The position numbers and the translations under genes are program-made. Positions 40,746 through 49,288 of a DNA stretch of 64,000 bases are shown here, one piece after another. How positions within the stretch are numbered: the first letter of the stretch is position 1; the number at the start of each line of letters is the position of its first letter. Source of the DNA: Sphingomonas endophytica (GTDB taxonomy: Bacteria > Pseudomonadota > Alphaproteobacteria > Sphingomonadales > Sphingomonadaceae); contig NZ_JACIJN010000007.1 in NCBI RefSeq assembly GCF_014199415.1, positions 145,356 through 209,355 of the forward strand, given 5' to 3'. The notes under the pieces were generated by a model, which was not told the origin of the DNA, searched no databases, and saw nothing but the letters and a program-made list of their open reading frames with translations.

Positions 40746-41687
40746 ATGACCGAAGCAGCGATCTCGATCCGCGACCTGTGCAAGACCTACGCCGGGGTGA
40801 AGGGCGGCGCGCCGAAGCGCGCGCTGGACGGCGTGACCTTCGACGTCCCGCGCGGCAGCATCTTCGGGCTGCTGGGGCCGAACGGCGCGGGCAAGTCGAC
40901 GCTGATCAACATCCTTGCCGGGCTGGTCAACAAGACCAGCGGCGCGGCGACGATCTGGGGCTTCGACATCGACGAGCACCCGCGCAACGCCAAGGCGTCG
41001 ATCGGGATCGTCAATCAGGAGATCCTGTTCGACCCGTTCTTCACGCCGGTCGAGACGCTGGAGATCCAGGCCGGGCTGTACGGCGTGCCGAAGAAGGAGC
41101 GCCGCAGCATGGAGCTGCTCCGCGCGGTGCATCTGGAGGACAAGGCGAACGCTTACGCCCGCACGCTGTCGGGCGGCATGAAGCGTCGGCTGATGGTCGC
41201 CAAGGCGATGGTGCATGCGCCCCCGGTGCTGGTGCTCGACGAGCCGACCGCCGGGGTCGACATCGAGCTGCGTCAGCAATTGTGGACCTATGTCCGCAGC
41301 CTCAACGACGCCGGGGTGACGGTGGTGCTGACCACCCATTACCTCGAAGAGGCCGAGGAACTGTGCGACCGGATCGCGATCATCAACCACGGCCGCGTCA
41401 TCGCCAACTCGCCGACCGCCGAGCTGCTCGGGAAGGCGCAGGAGAAGATCGTCGCGGTGACCGTCGACCGCGACGTCGCGGCGCTGCCCGACAACGACTG
41501 TTTCGGGAAGGTTGCGCTTAAGGGCACGCGGACTCTGGAGATCACCTACGCCAAGGACCGCGTCAATGCGGGCGAGGTGCTGGGCGCGATCCAGCGCGAC
41601 GGCTACGGGATCGTCGACGTCAGCACCAAGGAAGCCGATCTGGAGGACGTGTTCCTCAACCTGACCCGCGCGGCGAACGCGGGCTGA
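40746..41687 (+). CDS. ABC transporter ATP-binding protein (ABC-2 export type), orphan
   Basis: A 313-residue ATPase: Walker A GPNGAGKST, signature LSGGMKRRL, Walker B VLVLDEPTAG, H-loop TTHYLEEAE, and a C-terminal domain of about 90 residues typical of the DrrA/CcmA/YadG-like exporters. Such ATPases pair with a separate ABC-2 permease, usually encoded next. Here the following 260 bp contain only repeats, and the next gene is an unrelated DUF1080 protein, so the partner is elsewhere or lost. Confidence 0.9.
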   Translation: MTEAAISIRDLCKTYAGVKGGAPKRALDGVTFDVPRGSIFGLLGPNGAGKSTLINILAGLVNKTSGAATIWGFDIDEHPRNAKASIGIVNQEILFDPFFTPVETLEIQAGLYGVPKKERRSMELLRAVHLEDKANAYARTLSGGMKRRLMVAKAMVHAPPVLVLDEPTAGVDIELRQQLWTYVRSLNDAGVTVVLTTHYLEEAEELCDRIAIINHGRVIANSPTAELLGKAQEKIVAVTVDRDVAALPDNDCFGKVALKGTRTLEITYAKDRVNAGEVLGAIQRDGYGIVDVSTKEADLEDVFLNLTRAANAG

Positions 41688-41693
41688 TCCCCG

Positions 41694-41734
41694 TCGCCCC
41701 GGACTTGATCCGGGGGACCTCGCTTCTTCTTTCT
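41694..41734. repeat. Half copy of family C repeat
   Basis: CGTCGCCCCGGACTTGATCC then GGGGGACCTCGCTTCTTC: the left half only, 7 bp after the ABC ATPase stop. Confidence 0.75.
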
Positions 41735-41762
41735 TCTTCGCAGCCGAACGACACTCTAGCCA

Positions 41763-41839
41763 CGTCATTGCGAGCGAAGCGAAGCAATCCAGGGCGTCCT
41801 GGTCCGGCTCTGGATTGCTTCGCTACGCTCGCAATGACG
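41763..41839. repeat. Family B palindromic intergenic repeat, copy 3
   Basis: A well-conserved copy: CGTCATTGCGAGCGAAGCGA ... TTGCTTCGCTACGCTCGCAATGACG around CCAGGGCGTCCTGGTCCGGCTCTGG. Confidence 0.92.
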
Positions 41840-41947
41840 GGCGGAGAGGCCGTGGATAAGGACCCGAGGTTCCGACCTTGGTCGTAAGTCGTTGTTGCGG
41901 CTCCGCTATCCTGCAATATTCCTTTGCGAACGCAGTGGAGGCGGCCA

Positions 41948-42877
41948 GTGAACATCATCCTGTTGGCGACAGCGATCGCGCAGGCCGCGGCGCCCGCCCC
42001 GTCGCCGGTCGAGCAGGCGCGCGCGATCGTCGGCGACGCGCCCACGACCACGCAGACCCTCGTCCTCAGCGACGTCCCCAAGCCGACCGGCCCGTCACGC
42101 GTCTTGTTCAACGGCCGCGACCTGTCCGGGTGGCAGCCGTGGCTCGGGTACCCCGACCCGTCGGTTACTTACCGCGACAAGCCCGGCGCAACCGCGATCG
42201 GCCGATCGCGCTCGACCGCGGGCGATTTTGCGGTCAGGGCGATCGACGGCAAGCTGGCGCTGTGGGTCAAGGGCGAAACCTGGGGCGCTTTGGTCCATGA
42301 CGCCGACCTGCGCGACTATCACCTGCGGCTGGAATATCGCTGGGGCGACCAGCGCTGGGCGCCGCGCGCCGGACAGCCGCCCAACAACGGCCTGCTCTAT
42401 CATACGCATGGCACGCCCGGCGCGGTGTTCGGGACATGGCAGCCCTCGGTCGAGTTCGAGATCATGACCGGTTCGACCGGCATGGCGGTCGCGGTCGGGC
42501 GCGATGTGCGCATCCGTACCGCCGCCGCGCTCGACCCGTCATTGATCTCGCCGCCGGTCCGCTACCGGATGGGCGGGAAGCCGGTCGAGATCGTCAACGG
42601 CTCGCTGATCTGGAACGTCGAGAATGCCCGCGATGCCGAGCGGCCGGCGGGGCAGTGGAACGTGCTCGATCTCTACGTGCTCGGCGACCGCGCGGTGCAT
42701 GTCGTCAACGGCGTGCCGGTGATGCTGGTCGAGGGGCTGGCGACCGTCGGAGCCGGCGGTGTGCGCAGCCCGCTGACGCACGGGCACGTCCAGTTGCAGT
42801 CGGAGGGCGCGGAGACGTGGTTCCGCAGCGTGACGGTCGAGCCGATCGACCGGCTGCCGACGGTGGTGGCGCGCTAA
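41948..42877 (+). CDS. DUF1080 (3-keto-disaccharide hydrolase-type) exported protein
   Basis: A 309-residue protein. The GTG at 41948 is chosen because GTGGAGG lies 8 bp upstream and it opens a short signal peptide (MNIILLATAIAQAAA). The DUF1080 domain is a concanavalin-like jellyroll (LFNGRDLSGWQPW, ENGKLALW-like IDGKLALWVKG, LEYRWGD, NNGLLYHTHG, VEFEIMTG). Some family members hydrolyse 3-keto-glycosides, and others only bind glycans. No oxidoreductase partner is adjacent. Confidence 0.85.
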   Translation: MNIILLATAIAQAAAPAPSPVEQARAIVGDAPTTTQTLVLSDVPKPTGPSRVLFNGRDLSGWQPWLGYPDPSVTYRDKPGATAIGRSRSTAGDFAVRAIDGKLALWVKGETWGALVHDADLRDYHLRLEYRWGDQRWAPRAGQPPNNGLLYHTHGTPGAVFGTWQPSVEFEIMTGSTGMAVAVGRDVRIRTAAALDPSLISPPVRYRMGGKPVEIVNGSLIWNVENARDAERPAGQWNVLDLYVLGDRAVHVVNGVPVMLVEGLATVGAGGVRSPLTHGHVQLQSEGAETWFRSVTVEPIDRLPTVVAR

Positions 42878-42895
42878 ATCCTTTCCGCCACCAAC

Positions 42896-42989
42896 CGTCA
42901 TCCCCGTGAAGGCGGGGATCCAGACCCGCTGACGTTGCGGCTCAATCGACGACCTGCGCGTCTGGATTCCCGCCTGCGCGGGAATGACG
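42896..42989. repeat. Family A palindromic intergenic repeat, copy 5
   Basis: CGTCATCCCCGTGAAGGCGG and CCCGCCTGCGCGGGAATGACG arms with the GACGTTGCGG...CTGCGCGTCTGG centre, between the DUF1080 and nadB genes. Confidence 0.9.
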
Positions 42990-43119
42990 AAGCAGGTGCG
43001 CCCACAACATGGGCTGTCCCTCACGCCCCGATCTATGCCACATGGATCATCATGTACCCCGTGCCCGCCGCAAGAACCCGCCAGCGTCTCAACATTCGCA
43101 ACATTCGCGGGCGCGCGGC

Positions 43120-44700
43120 ATGACTGGAAGCGACGTGCTGATCGTCGGCTCCGGCGCGGCCGGGCTGACCGCGGCGCTCAATCTCGCCGATCGTTTCAAG
43201 GTGACGGTGCTTGCGAAAGGCGCGCTCAACGAAGGCTCCACCGCCTGGGCGCAGGGCGGGATCGCCGCGGTGCTCGAACCCGGCGACACGTTCGAGCATC
43301 ATGTCGAGGACACGATGGTCGCCGGCGCCGGGCTCAACGACCGCGCGATCGTCGAACTCGTCGTCGAACGCGCCCCCGCCGCGATCGAGCGGTTGCGCGC
43401 GTTGGGCGTGCCGTTCGCCGAGGAAAAGGGCGCGCTGCACCTGACGCGCGAGGGCGGCCATTCGCACCGCCGCATCGTCCATGTCGCCGACGCGACCGGC
43501 TGGGCGGTGCAGGAGGCATTGCAGCGCGCCGCCGAGGCGCATCCCAACATCACGCTCGTCCCCGATCAGGTCGCGATCGATCTCGCCACCAGCCGGCACG
43601 AGGAGCGCTATTCGGGCGCGGGCAACGTCTGGGGTGTCTATGCGATCGACCGCCGCAGCGGGCGGGTCGCGCTCCACACCGCGCGCGCGACGATCCTCGC
43701 GACCGGCGGGGCGGGGCGCACCTATCTGTTCTCGACCGCGCCGCGCGGCGCGACCGGCGACGGGATCGCGATGGCGTGGCGGGCCGGAGCGCGCGTCGCG
43801 AACATGGAATTCATGCAATTCCACCCGACCTGCCTCTACCATCTGGAGGTCAAGAACTTCCTCATCACCGAGGCGGTGCGCGGCGAGGGTGGGCGGCTCA
43901 TCAACCCGACCACCGGCAAGCGCTTCATGCCCTATTACGATGCGGAGCGGCTGGAGCTGGCGCCGCGCGACGTGGTGGCGCGCGCGATCGACGCCGAGAT
44001 CAAGCGCTACGGGCTCGACTTCGTCCATCTCGACATCAGCCACATGCCCGCCGATTTCGTGCGCGGGCATTTCCCGAACATCTACGAGAAGCTGAAAGGG
44101 CTGGGGATCGATATGACCGTCGCCCCGATCCCGGTGGTGCCGGCGCAGCATTACACCTGCGGCGGGATCATGGTCGATCGCGACGGGCGCACCGATCTGC
44201 CCGGCCTCTATGCCGCGGGCGAGTGCACGCAATCGGGGCTGCACGGCGCGAACCGGCTGGCGTCGAACTCACTGCTCGAATGTTTCGTATTCGGCGAGGC
44301 GGCGGCGCGCGACATCGCCGCACGCTGGGACACTTTGCCCGACGTGCCCGCGATCCGGGCGTGGGACGAAAGCCGCGTGACCGATTCCGACGAGGAAGTC
44401 GTCATCAAGCAGAACTGGACCGAGATCCGTCGCTTCATGTGGAATTACGTCGGGATCGTCCGCACCACCAAGCGGCTGGAGCGCGCCCGTCACCGCATCG
44501 ACCTGCTGCGCAGCGAGATCGAGGATTATTACGGGCATTTCCGCGTCACGCCCGATCTGATCGAGTTGCGCAACCTGCTCCAGACCGCCGACCTGATCGT
44601 CCGCTCGGCGCTGCATCGCCATGAAAGCCGCGGGCTGCATTACACGCTCGACTATCCCGAGCTGAGCGACCCACCGGTCGATACGGTGCTGGTGCCGTGA
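43120..44700 (+). CDS. nadB: L-aspartate oxidase
   Basis: A 526-residue flavoenzyme that oxidises L-aspartate to iminoaspartate, the first step of de novo NAD synthesis. The FAD-binding GxGxxG is VLIVGSGAAGLTA; the succinate-dehydrogenase-like motifs FMQFHPTCLYH, HRRIVHVADATGWA and GANRLASNSLLECFVFG are all present. The start at 43120 is the family start; the frame is open upstream to 43009. nadA and nadC are not adjacent. Confidence 0.94.
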   Translation: MTGSDVLIVGSGAAGLTAALNLADRFKVTVLAKGALNEGSTAWAQGGIAAVLEPGDTFEHHVEDTMVAGAGLNDRAIVELVVERAPAAIERLRALGVPFAEEKGALHLTREGGHSHRRIVHVADATGWAVQEALQRAAEAHPNITLVPDQVAIDLATSRHEERYSGAGNVWGVYAIDRRSGRVALHTARATILATGGAGRTYLFSTAPRGATGDGIAMAWRAGARVANMEFMQFHPTCLYHLEVKNFLITEAVRGEGGRLINPTTGKRFMPYYDAERLELAPRDVVARAIDAEIKRYGLDFVHLDISHMPADFVRGHFPNIYEKLKGLGIDMTVAPIPVVPAQHYTCGGIMVDRDGRTDLPGLYAAGECTQSGLHGANRLASNSLLECFVFGEAAARDIAARWDTLPDVPAIRAWDESRVTDSDEEVVIKQNWTEIRRFMWNYVGIVRTTKRLERARHRIDLLRSEIEDYYGHFRVTPDLIELRNLLQTADLIVRSALHRHESRGLHYTLDYPELSDPPVDTVLVP

Positions 44701-44735
44701 GCCCTGGGTCGGATCAACCCGAACATCCTCTTGTA

Positions 44736-44816
44736 CGTCGCCCCGGACTTGATCCGGAGCCCCGCTTCCAGCGACGGCGGCAAAAAGCGGGATCCCGGAT
44801 CAGGTCCGGGATGACG
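44736..44816. repeat. Family C intergenic repeat, copy 4
   Basis: CGTCGCCCCGGACTTGATCC and GGATCAGGTCCGGGATGACG arms, with AGCCCCGCTTCCAGCGAC and AAAAAGCGGGAT inside. It occupies part of the 289-bp gap after nadB; no gene is seen in the rest. Confidence 0.92.
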
Positions 44817-44989
44817 GAAGAAGGAGATCGGCGGATGTCGATCGGCCTTGGGGGACCAGTCGGTTGAGCGACCCCGACTCGACTCGTCGCGCGCTGGCGG
44901 GCGGTCGTCGCAAGCACGAGTCGCAGGGCTTTGCCTCGGCAGGCGCGCCCGGCACACCCGCGGATCAGGCAGGGGTGACGGCGGCGGGC

Positions 44990-46099
44990 ATGGGGAAGAC
45001 GACATTCGCGCACCGGTCGTCGGTGATCGGCTGGTCGCTGTTGATCGCCGGCTGCGGCGCGGGGGCGGGGTCGACGCTGATCCCGGCCGCGCCACCGCCG
45101 CCGATCGTCTCGGTCGCGGTCCCGCCGCCCGCGCCGCCGCGCCCGAAATCGGCGCCGCGCGCGTTGCAGCAACGCGTGACGCAGCTGATCCGCAGCTTTC
45201 CCGGCAAGGCCGGCGCGGCGATCCAGGCGGTCGACGAGGACTGGATCGTGCAGGAGGGCGGTTCGCTCTATCTGCCGCAGCAGAGCGTCAGCAAATTATG
45301 GGTCGCGATGACCGTGCTGGCGCAGCGCGACGCCGGGCGGCTCAAGCTCGACGACCCGCTGCTGGTGACGCGCGACGATCTGACGCTGTTCCACCAGCCG
45401 GTCGCGTCGCTGGTGACCGGCGACGGCTATCGCACCACGGTCGGCGGGTTGCTGACGCGCGCGCTGACGCAGAGCGACAACACCGCCAACGACCGGCTGC
45501 TGAGCTATGTCGGCGGCCCGGCGGCGGTGCGGCGCTTCCTTGCCGACAAGCATATCGCCGGCATCCGCTTCGGCCCCGGCGAGCGTCTGCTCCAGAGCGG
45601 CACCGCGGGGGTGACGTGGAACCAGTCGATGGCGCTGGGGCGCGGGTTCGAGGCGGCGCGCGCGCGGCTTGATCCGGAGGTGCGCCGGGCGGCGCTGCAA
45701 CGCTATATCGACAATCCCCCCGACGGCGCGCAGCCCGCCGCGATCGTCGAGGCGCTGGCGCGGCTGGCGCGCGGCGAGTTGCTGAGCGAGACGTCGACGC
45801 GGGTGCTGCTCGAGACGATGGCGAATTCGCACACCGGACGCGCGCGGCTGAAGGCGGCGACCCCGGCGGGTTGGACGCTCGCGCACAAGACCGGCACCGG
45901 GCAGGAACTGGGCAGCCGCAACGCCGGGTTCAACGACATCGGCATCCTGACCGCGCCCGACGGGCGGCGCTATGCGATCGCGGTGCAGATCGGCGACACC
46001 ACCGCGCCGATGCGCGTGCGGCAGGTGCTGATCCAGCAGGTCGCCGCCGCGCTGACCGGCGCCCAGCCACGCGCAGGCGGGGCGGACGAGTCGGAGTAG
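44990..46099 (+). CDS. Class A beta-lactamase-like serine hydrolase, lipoprotein
   Basis: 369 residues from ATG 44990, which gives a lipoprotein signal with lipobox LLIAGC. Serine beta-lactamase/PBP motifs: SVSK (nucleophile Ser and Lys, about 104-107), SDN, and HKTGTG. The canonical class A ExxLN omega-loop motif cannot be found; instead the segment around PGERLLQSGTAGVTWNQS is longer and different. It may be a peptidoglycan-acting or esterase relative and not a resistance enzyme. A longer reading frame to 44864 exists but lacks a signal at its start. Confidence 0.8.
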   Translation: MGKTTFAHRSSVIGWSLLIAGCGAGAGSTLIPAAPPPPIVSVAVPPPAPPRPKSAPRALQQRVTQLIRSFPGKAGAAIQAVDEDWIVQEGGSLYLPQQSVSKLWVAMTVLAQRDAGRLKLDDPLLVTRDDLTLFHQPVASLVTGDGYRTTVGGLLTRALTQSDNTANDRLLSYVGGPAAVRRFLADKHIAGIRFGPGERLLQSGTAGVTWNQSMALGRGFEAARARLDPEVRRAALQRYIDNPPDGAQPAAIVEALARLARGELLSETSTRVLLETMANSHTGRARLKAATPAGWTLAHKTGTGQELGSRNAGFNDIGILTAPDGRRYAIAVQIGDTTAPMRVRQVLIQQVAAALTGAQPRAGGADESE

Positions 46100-46108
46100 G
46101 TGCCTCTT

Positions 46109-46203
46109 CGTCATTCCCGCGAAGGCGGGAATCCAGAACCTCCAACGGTGCGGCTCTTCCGACGGGCCTGCGCGTCTGGATCCCCGCCTGCGCGGGGATG
46201 ACG
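46109..46203. repeat. Family A palindromic intergenic repeat, copy 6
   Basis: The standard centre is altered (AACCTCCAACGG). An extra arm fragment CGCGGGAATGACG follows at 46211-46223, as if a second copy had been truncated. Confidence 0.88.
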
Positions 46204-46275
46204 ATGGTGGCGCGGGAATGACGAACGGAGAAACCCCGGTTCCCCCTGACCCCAATCCGTTATAGGGCAGCCGCC

Positions 46276-49044
46276 ATGCCGCACCTCTATCTCGTCGACG
46301 GATCGGGCTATATTTTCCGGGCCTATCACCGTCTCCCGCCGCTCACCAACAAGCATGGCGAGCCGGTCGGCGCGGTCTATGGCTATACGACGATGCTGTG
46401 GAAGCTCGCCGACGCGCTCCACAAGGCCGACGGGCCGACGCACATGGCGGTGATCCTCGACAAGTCGAGCAGCACGTTCCGCAACGAGCTTTACGACCAG
46501 TACAAGGCGCACCGCCCCCCGCCGCCCGAGGACCTCGTCCCGCAATTCCCGATGATCCGCGACGCGACGCGCGCCTTCTCGCTGCCGTGCATCGAGGAAC
46601 AGGGCTGGGAAGCCGACGACCTGATCGCCAGCTATACCAAGGCGGCGCTGGCGCAGGGCTGGCAGGTGACGATCGTCAGCTCCGACAAGGACCTGATGCA
46701 GTTGATGACCGATCCGTCGGTCGACATGCTCGACACGATGAACAACCGCACGCTCGGCCCCGCCGATGTCGAGGCGAAGTTCGGGGTCGGCCCGGACAAG
46801 CTCGGCGACGTGCTGGCGCTGATGGGCGACAGCGTCGACAACGTTCCGGGCGTCCCGGGCGTCGGGCCGAAGACCGCCGCGAAACTGATCCTCGAACATG
46901 GCGATGTCGAGAGCGTGCTCGCCGCTGCCGACGCGATGAAGAAGGGCAAGCTGCGCGACAATCTGATCGAGCATGCCGAAGCGGCGCGGATGAGCCGCAA
47001 GCTGGTCGAGCTGGCGTGCGACGTGCCGCTGCCGCAGCCGCTCGAAGAACTTTCGTTGGCAGACGGCATCCCAGACGCACCGCTGCGGGCATTCCTCGAC
47101 CATCACGGCTTCCGCTCGCTGCTGACGCGGCTCGGCGAGGTCGCCGATGCCCCGGTCGCCGAAGCGGCGAGCGATGCCGCGTTCGACGCCGACGAGGAGC
47201 CGGCGTGCAACCACGACGGCTATGAGACGGTAATCGACGACGAGTCGCTCGACCGCTGGATCACGGTCGCGCGGAATCAGGGCTGGGTGGCAATCGATAC
47301 TGAGACCACCGCGAAGGACCCGATGCTCGCCGAACTGGTCGGCGTGTCGATGGCGTTGCACCCGAACCTCGCCTGCTACGTGCCGCTGGCGCATGGCGGG
47401 AGCGACATGTTCGCCGAGCGGCCGCCGCAGCTCGACCGCGACGCCGCGCTGGCGAAGCTCAAGCCGCTGTTCGAGGACCCCGGTGTCCTCAAGATCGGGC
47501 ACAATCTCAAATACGACCTGATCGTCTTGTCACGGCTGGGGATCGACGTCGCGCCCTATGACGACACGATCGTAATGAGCTTCGCGCTCGACGCCGGCCT
47601 GCACGGGCATGGCATGGACGAGCTGGCCGCGACGCACCTCTCGCACACGTGCATCGCGTACAAGGACGTGGTCGGGACCGGGAAGAAGGCGCTCGGCTTC
47701 CACGAAATCGACCTGAAGAGCGCGACGCGCTACGCCGCCGAGGATGCCGACGTGACGCTGCGGCTGTGGCGGCGCTTCACCGCGCGGCTGCCGCGCGAGG
47801 GCGGGACGCGCGTCTACCAGATGGTCGACCGCCCGCTGGTTTCGGTGATCGCGCGGATGGAGCGGCGCGGGATCAAGGTCGATCGCGAGAAGCTGGCGCA
47901 GCTGTCCGGCGAGTTCTCGACGCAGATCGCGCATCTCGAAGGCGTCGTCCACGAGCTGGCCGGCGGGCCGTTCACGATCGGCAGCCCCAAGCAGCTCGGC
48001 GATGTGCTGTTCGAGCGGCTGGGGCTCAAGGGCGGGCGCAAGGGCAAGAGCGGGGTCTATTCGACCGATGTCACCGAGCTGGAACGGCTGGCGGCCGACA
48101 AGGGATCGGCGGGGGCGGAGATCGCGACCAAGGTGCTGGAATGGCGTCAGCTTACCAAGCTGAAGAACACCTATACCGATAGCCTTCAGGAGCAGATCCA
48201 CCCGCAGACCGGGCGCGTCCACACCAGCTATTCGCTGACCGGCGCGCAGACCGGGCGACTGTCGTCGACCGATCCCAACCTCCAGAACATCCCGATCCGT
48301 ACCGAGACCGGGCGGCAGATCCGCGACGCCTTCGTCGCCGACGCGGGCAACGTCATCCTCGCCGCGGATTACTCGCAGATCGAGCTGCGGCTGGCGGCGC
48401 ATATGGCCGACGTGCCGCAGCTCAAGGAAGCGTTCGCGCGCGGCGACGACATCCACAGCCTGACCGCGCAGGAATTGTTCGGCGAGGTGACGCGCGACAC
48501 GCGCGCCAGCGCCAAGACGATCAACTTCGCGATCCTCTACGGCATCTCGCGCTGGGGGCTGGCGGGGCGGCTCGACATCTCCGCCGACGAGGCGCAGTCG
48601 ATGATCGACCGCTATTTCGAGCGCTTCCCCGGCATCAACCGCTATATCGCCGAGACGCTGACGCAGGTGCGCGAGCACGGCTTCACCGAGACATTGTTCG
48701 GCCGCAAGACGCATTTCCCGCGCATCCGCAGCAAGGTGCAGCACGAGCGGCAGGGCGCGGAGCGCGCCGCCATCAACGCGCCGATCCAGGGGACCAGCGC
48801 CGACATCATCAAGCGCGCGATGGCGCGGATGGAGCCAGCGCTGCTCGAGGCGGGGCTGCCCGACGTGCGGATGCTGTTGCAGGTTCACGACGAACTGGTG
48901 TTCGAACTGTCCGAGGGCGACGTCGAGCGCGCACGCCCGGTGATCGAGCGCGTGATGGCGGGGGCGGCGGCACCGTCGGTGGTGCTCGACGTGCCGCTGG
49001 GGGTGGAGATCGGGGTGGGAGCAAGCTGGGGAGCGGCGCATTGA
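46276..49044 (+). CDS. polA: DNA polymerase I
   Basis: A 922-residue polymerase with all three activities. The 5' nuclease domain (1-~290) includes EADDLIASY-type metal ligands (WEADDLIA) and the helix-hairpin-helix VPGVGPKTA. The 3'-5' exonuclease domain (~330-500) retains catalytic acids in AIDTETT, GHNLKYD and AAEDADVTL. The polymerase domain carries motif A ADYSQIELR (about 697) and motif C QVHDELVFE (about 869). It fills gaps and removes primers in replication and repair. Confidence 0.97.
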   Translation: MPHLYLVDGSGYIFRAYHRLPPLTNKHGEPVGAVYGYTTMLWKLADALHKADGPTHMAVILDKSSSTFRNELYDQYKAHRPPPPEDLVPQFPMIRDATRAFSLPCIEEQGWEADDLIASYTKAALAQGWQVTIVSSDKDLMQLMTDPSVDMLDTMNNRTLGPADVEAKFGVGPDKLGDVLALMGDSVDNVPGVPGVGPKTAAKLILEHGDVESVLAAADAMKKGKLRDNLIEHAEAARMSRKLVELACDVPLPQPLEELSLADGIPDAPLRAFLDHHGFRSLLTRLGEVADAPVAEAASDAAFDADEEPACNHDGYETVIDDESLDRWITVARNQGWVAIDTETTAKDPMLAELVGVSMALHPNLACYVPLAHGGSDMFAERPPQLDRDAALAKLKPLFEDPGVLKIGHNLKYDLIVLSRLGIDVAPYDDTIVMSFALDAGLHGHGMDELAATHLSHTCIAYKDVVGTGKKALGFHEIDLKSATRYAAEDADVTLRLWRRFTARLPREGGTRVYQMVDRPLVSVIARMERRGIKVDREKLAQLSGEFSTQIAHLEGVVHELAGGPFTIGSPKQLGDVLFERLGLKGGRKGKSGVYSTDVTELERLAADKGSAGAEIATKVLEWRQLTKLKNTYTDSLQEQIHPQTGRVHTSYSLTGAQTGRLSSTDPNLQNIPIRTETGRQIRDAFVADAGNVILAADYSQIELRLAAHMADVPQLKEAFARGDDIHSLTAQELFGEVTRDTRASAKTINFAILYGISRWGLAGRLDISADEAQSMIDRYFERFPGINRYIAETLTQVREHGFTETLFGRKTHFPRIRSKVQHERQGAERAAINAPIQGTSADIIKRAMARMEPALLEAGLPDVRMLLQVHDELVFELSEGDVERARPVIERVMAGAAAPSVVLDVPLGVEIGVGASWGAAH

Positions 49045-49151
49045 CCGCGCCGCTTGGCAGCCGGCCACGCCCGGCTGACTCAAGCGGGCGCGGCCGGCGG
49101 CCAGCGCCCGTCCGACAACGCGGCTTTGCCGCGGCGCGCCTTCGCACCCCC

Positions 49152-49268
49152 GTTCGCCTCGAGCAGCCGTCGAGCGCAGCCGAGACGGCGTGTCGAGAGG
49201 TCGCCACCCGCGGCACCTTCTCGACGGGCGGGTTCTCGGCTGCGCTCGAACCCTGCTCGAAGCGAACG
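49152..49268. repeat. Family F imperfect inverted repeat
   Basis: GTTCGCCTCGAGCAGCCGTC...CGAGCGCAGCCGAGA and TCTCGGCTGCGCTCG...CTGCTCGAAGCGAAC arms flank GTGTCGAGAGGTC/CTTCTCGACGGGCG. About 117 bp long, directly upstream of the flippase start. Only one copy was found here. Confidence 0.7.
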
Positions 49269-49288
49269 GTCATTGGTCAGGCATCGAG

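Noticed and set aside
44990..46099. Calling the serine hydrolase a beta-lactam resistance gene
   Set aside because: The omega-loop ExxLN motif is not found and no regulator of the AmpR or BlaI type is adjacent; function stays open.
46276..49044. Loss of proofreading in DNA polymerase I
   Set aside because: The exonuclease acids in AIDTETT, GHNLKYD and AAEDADVTL are intact.
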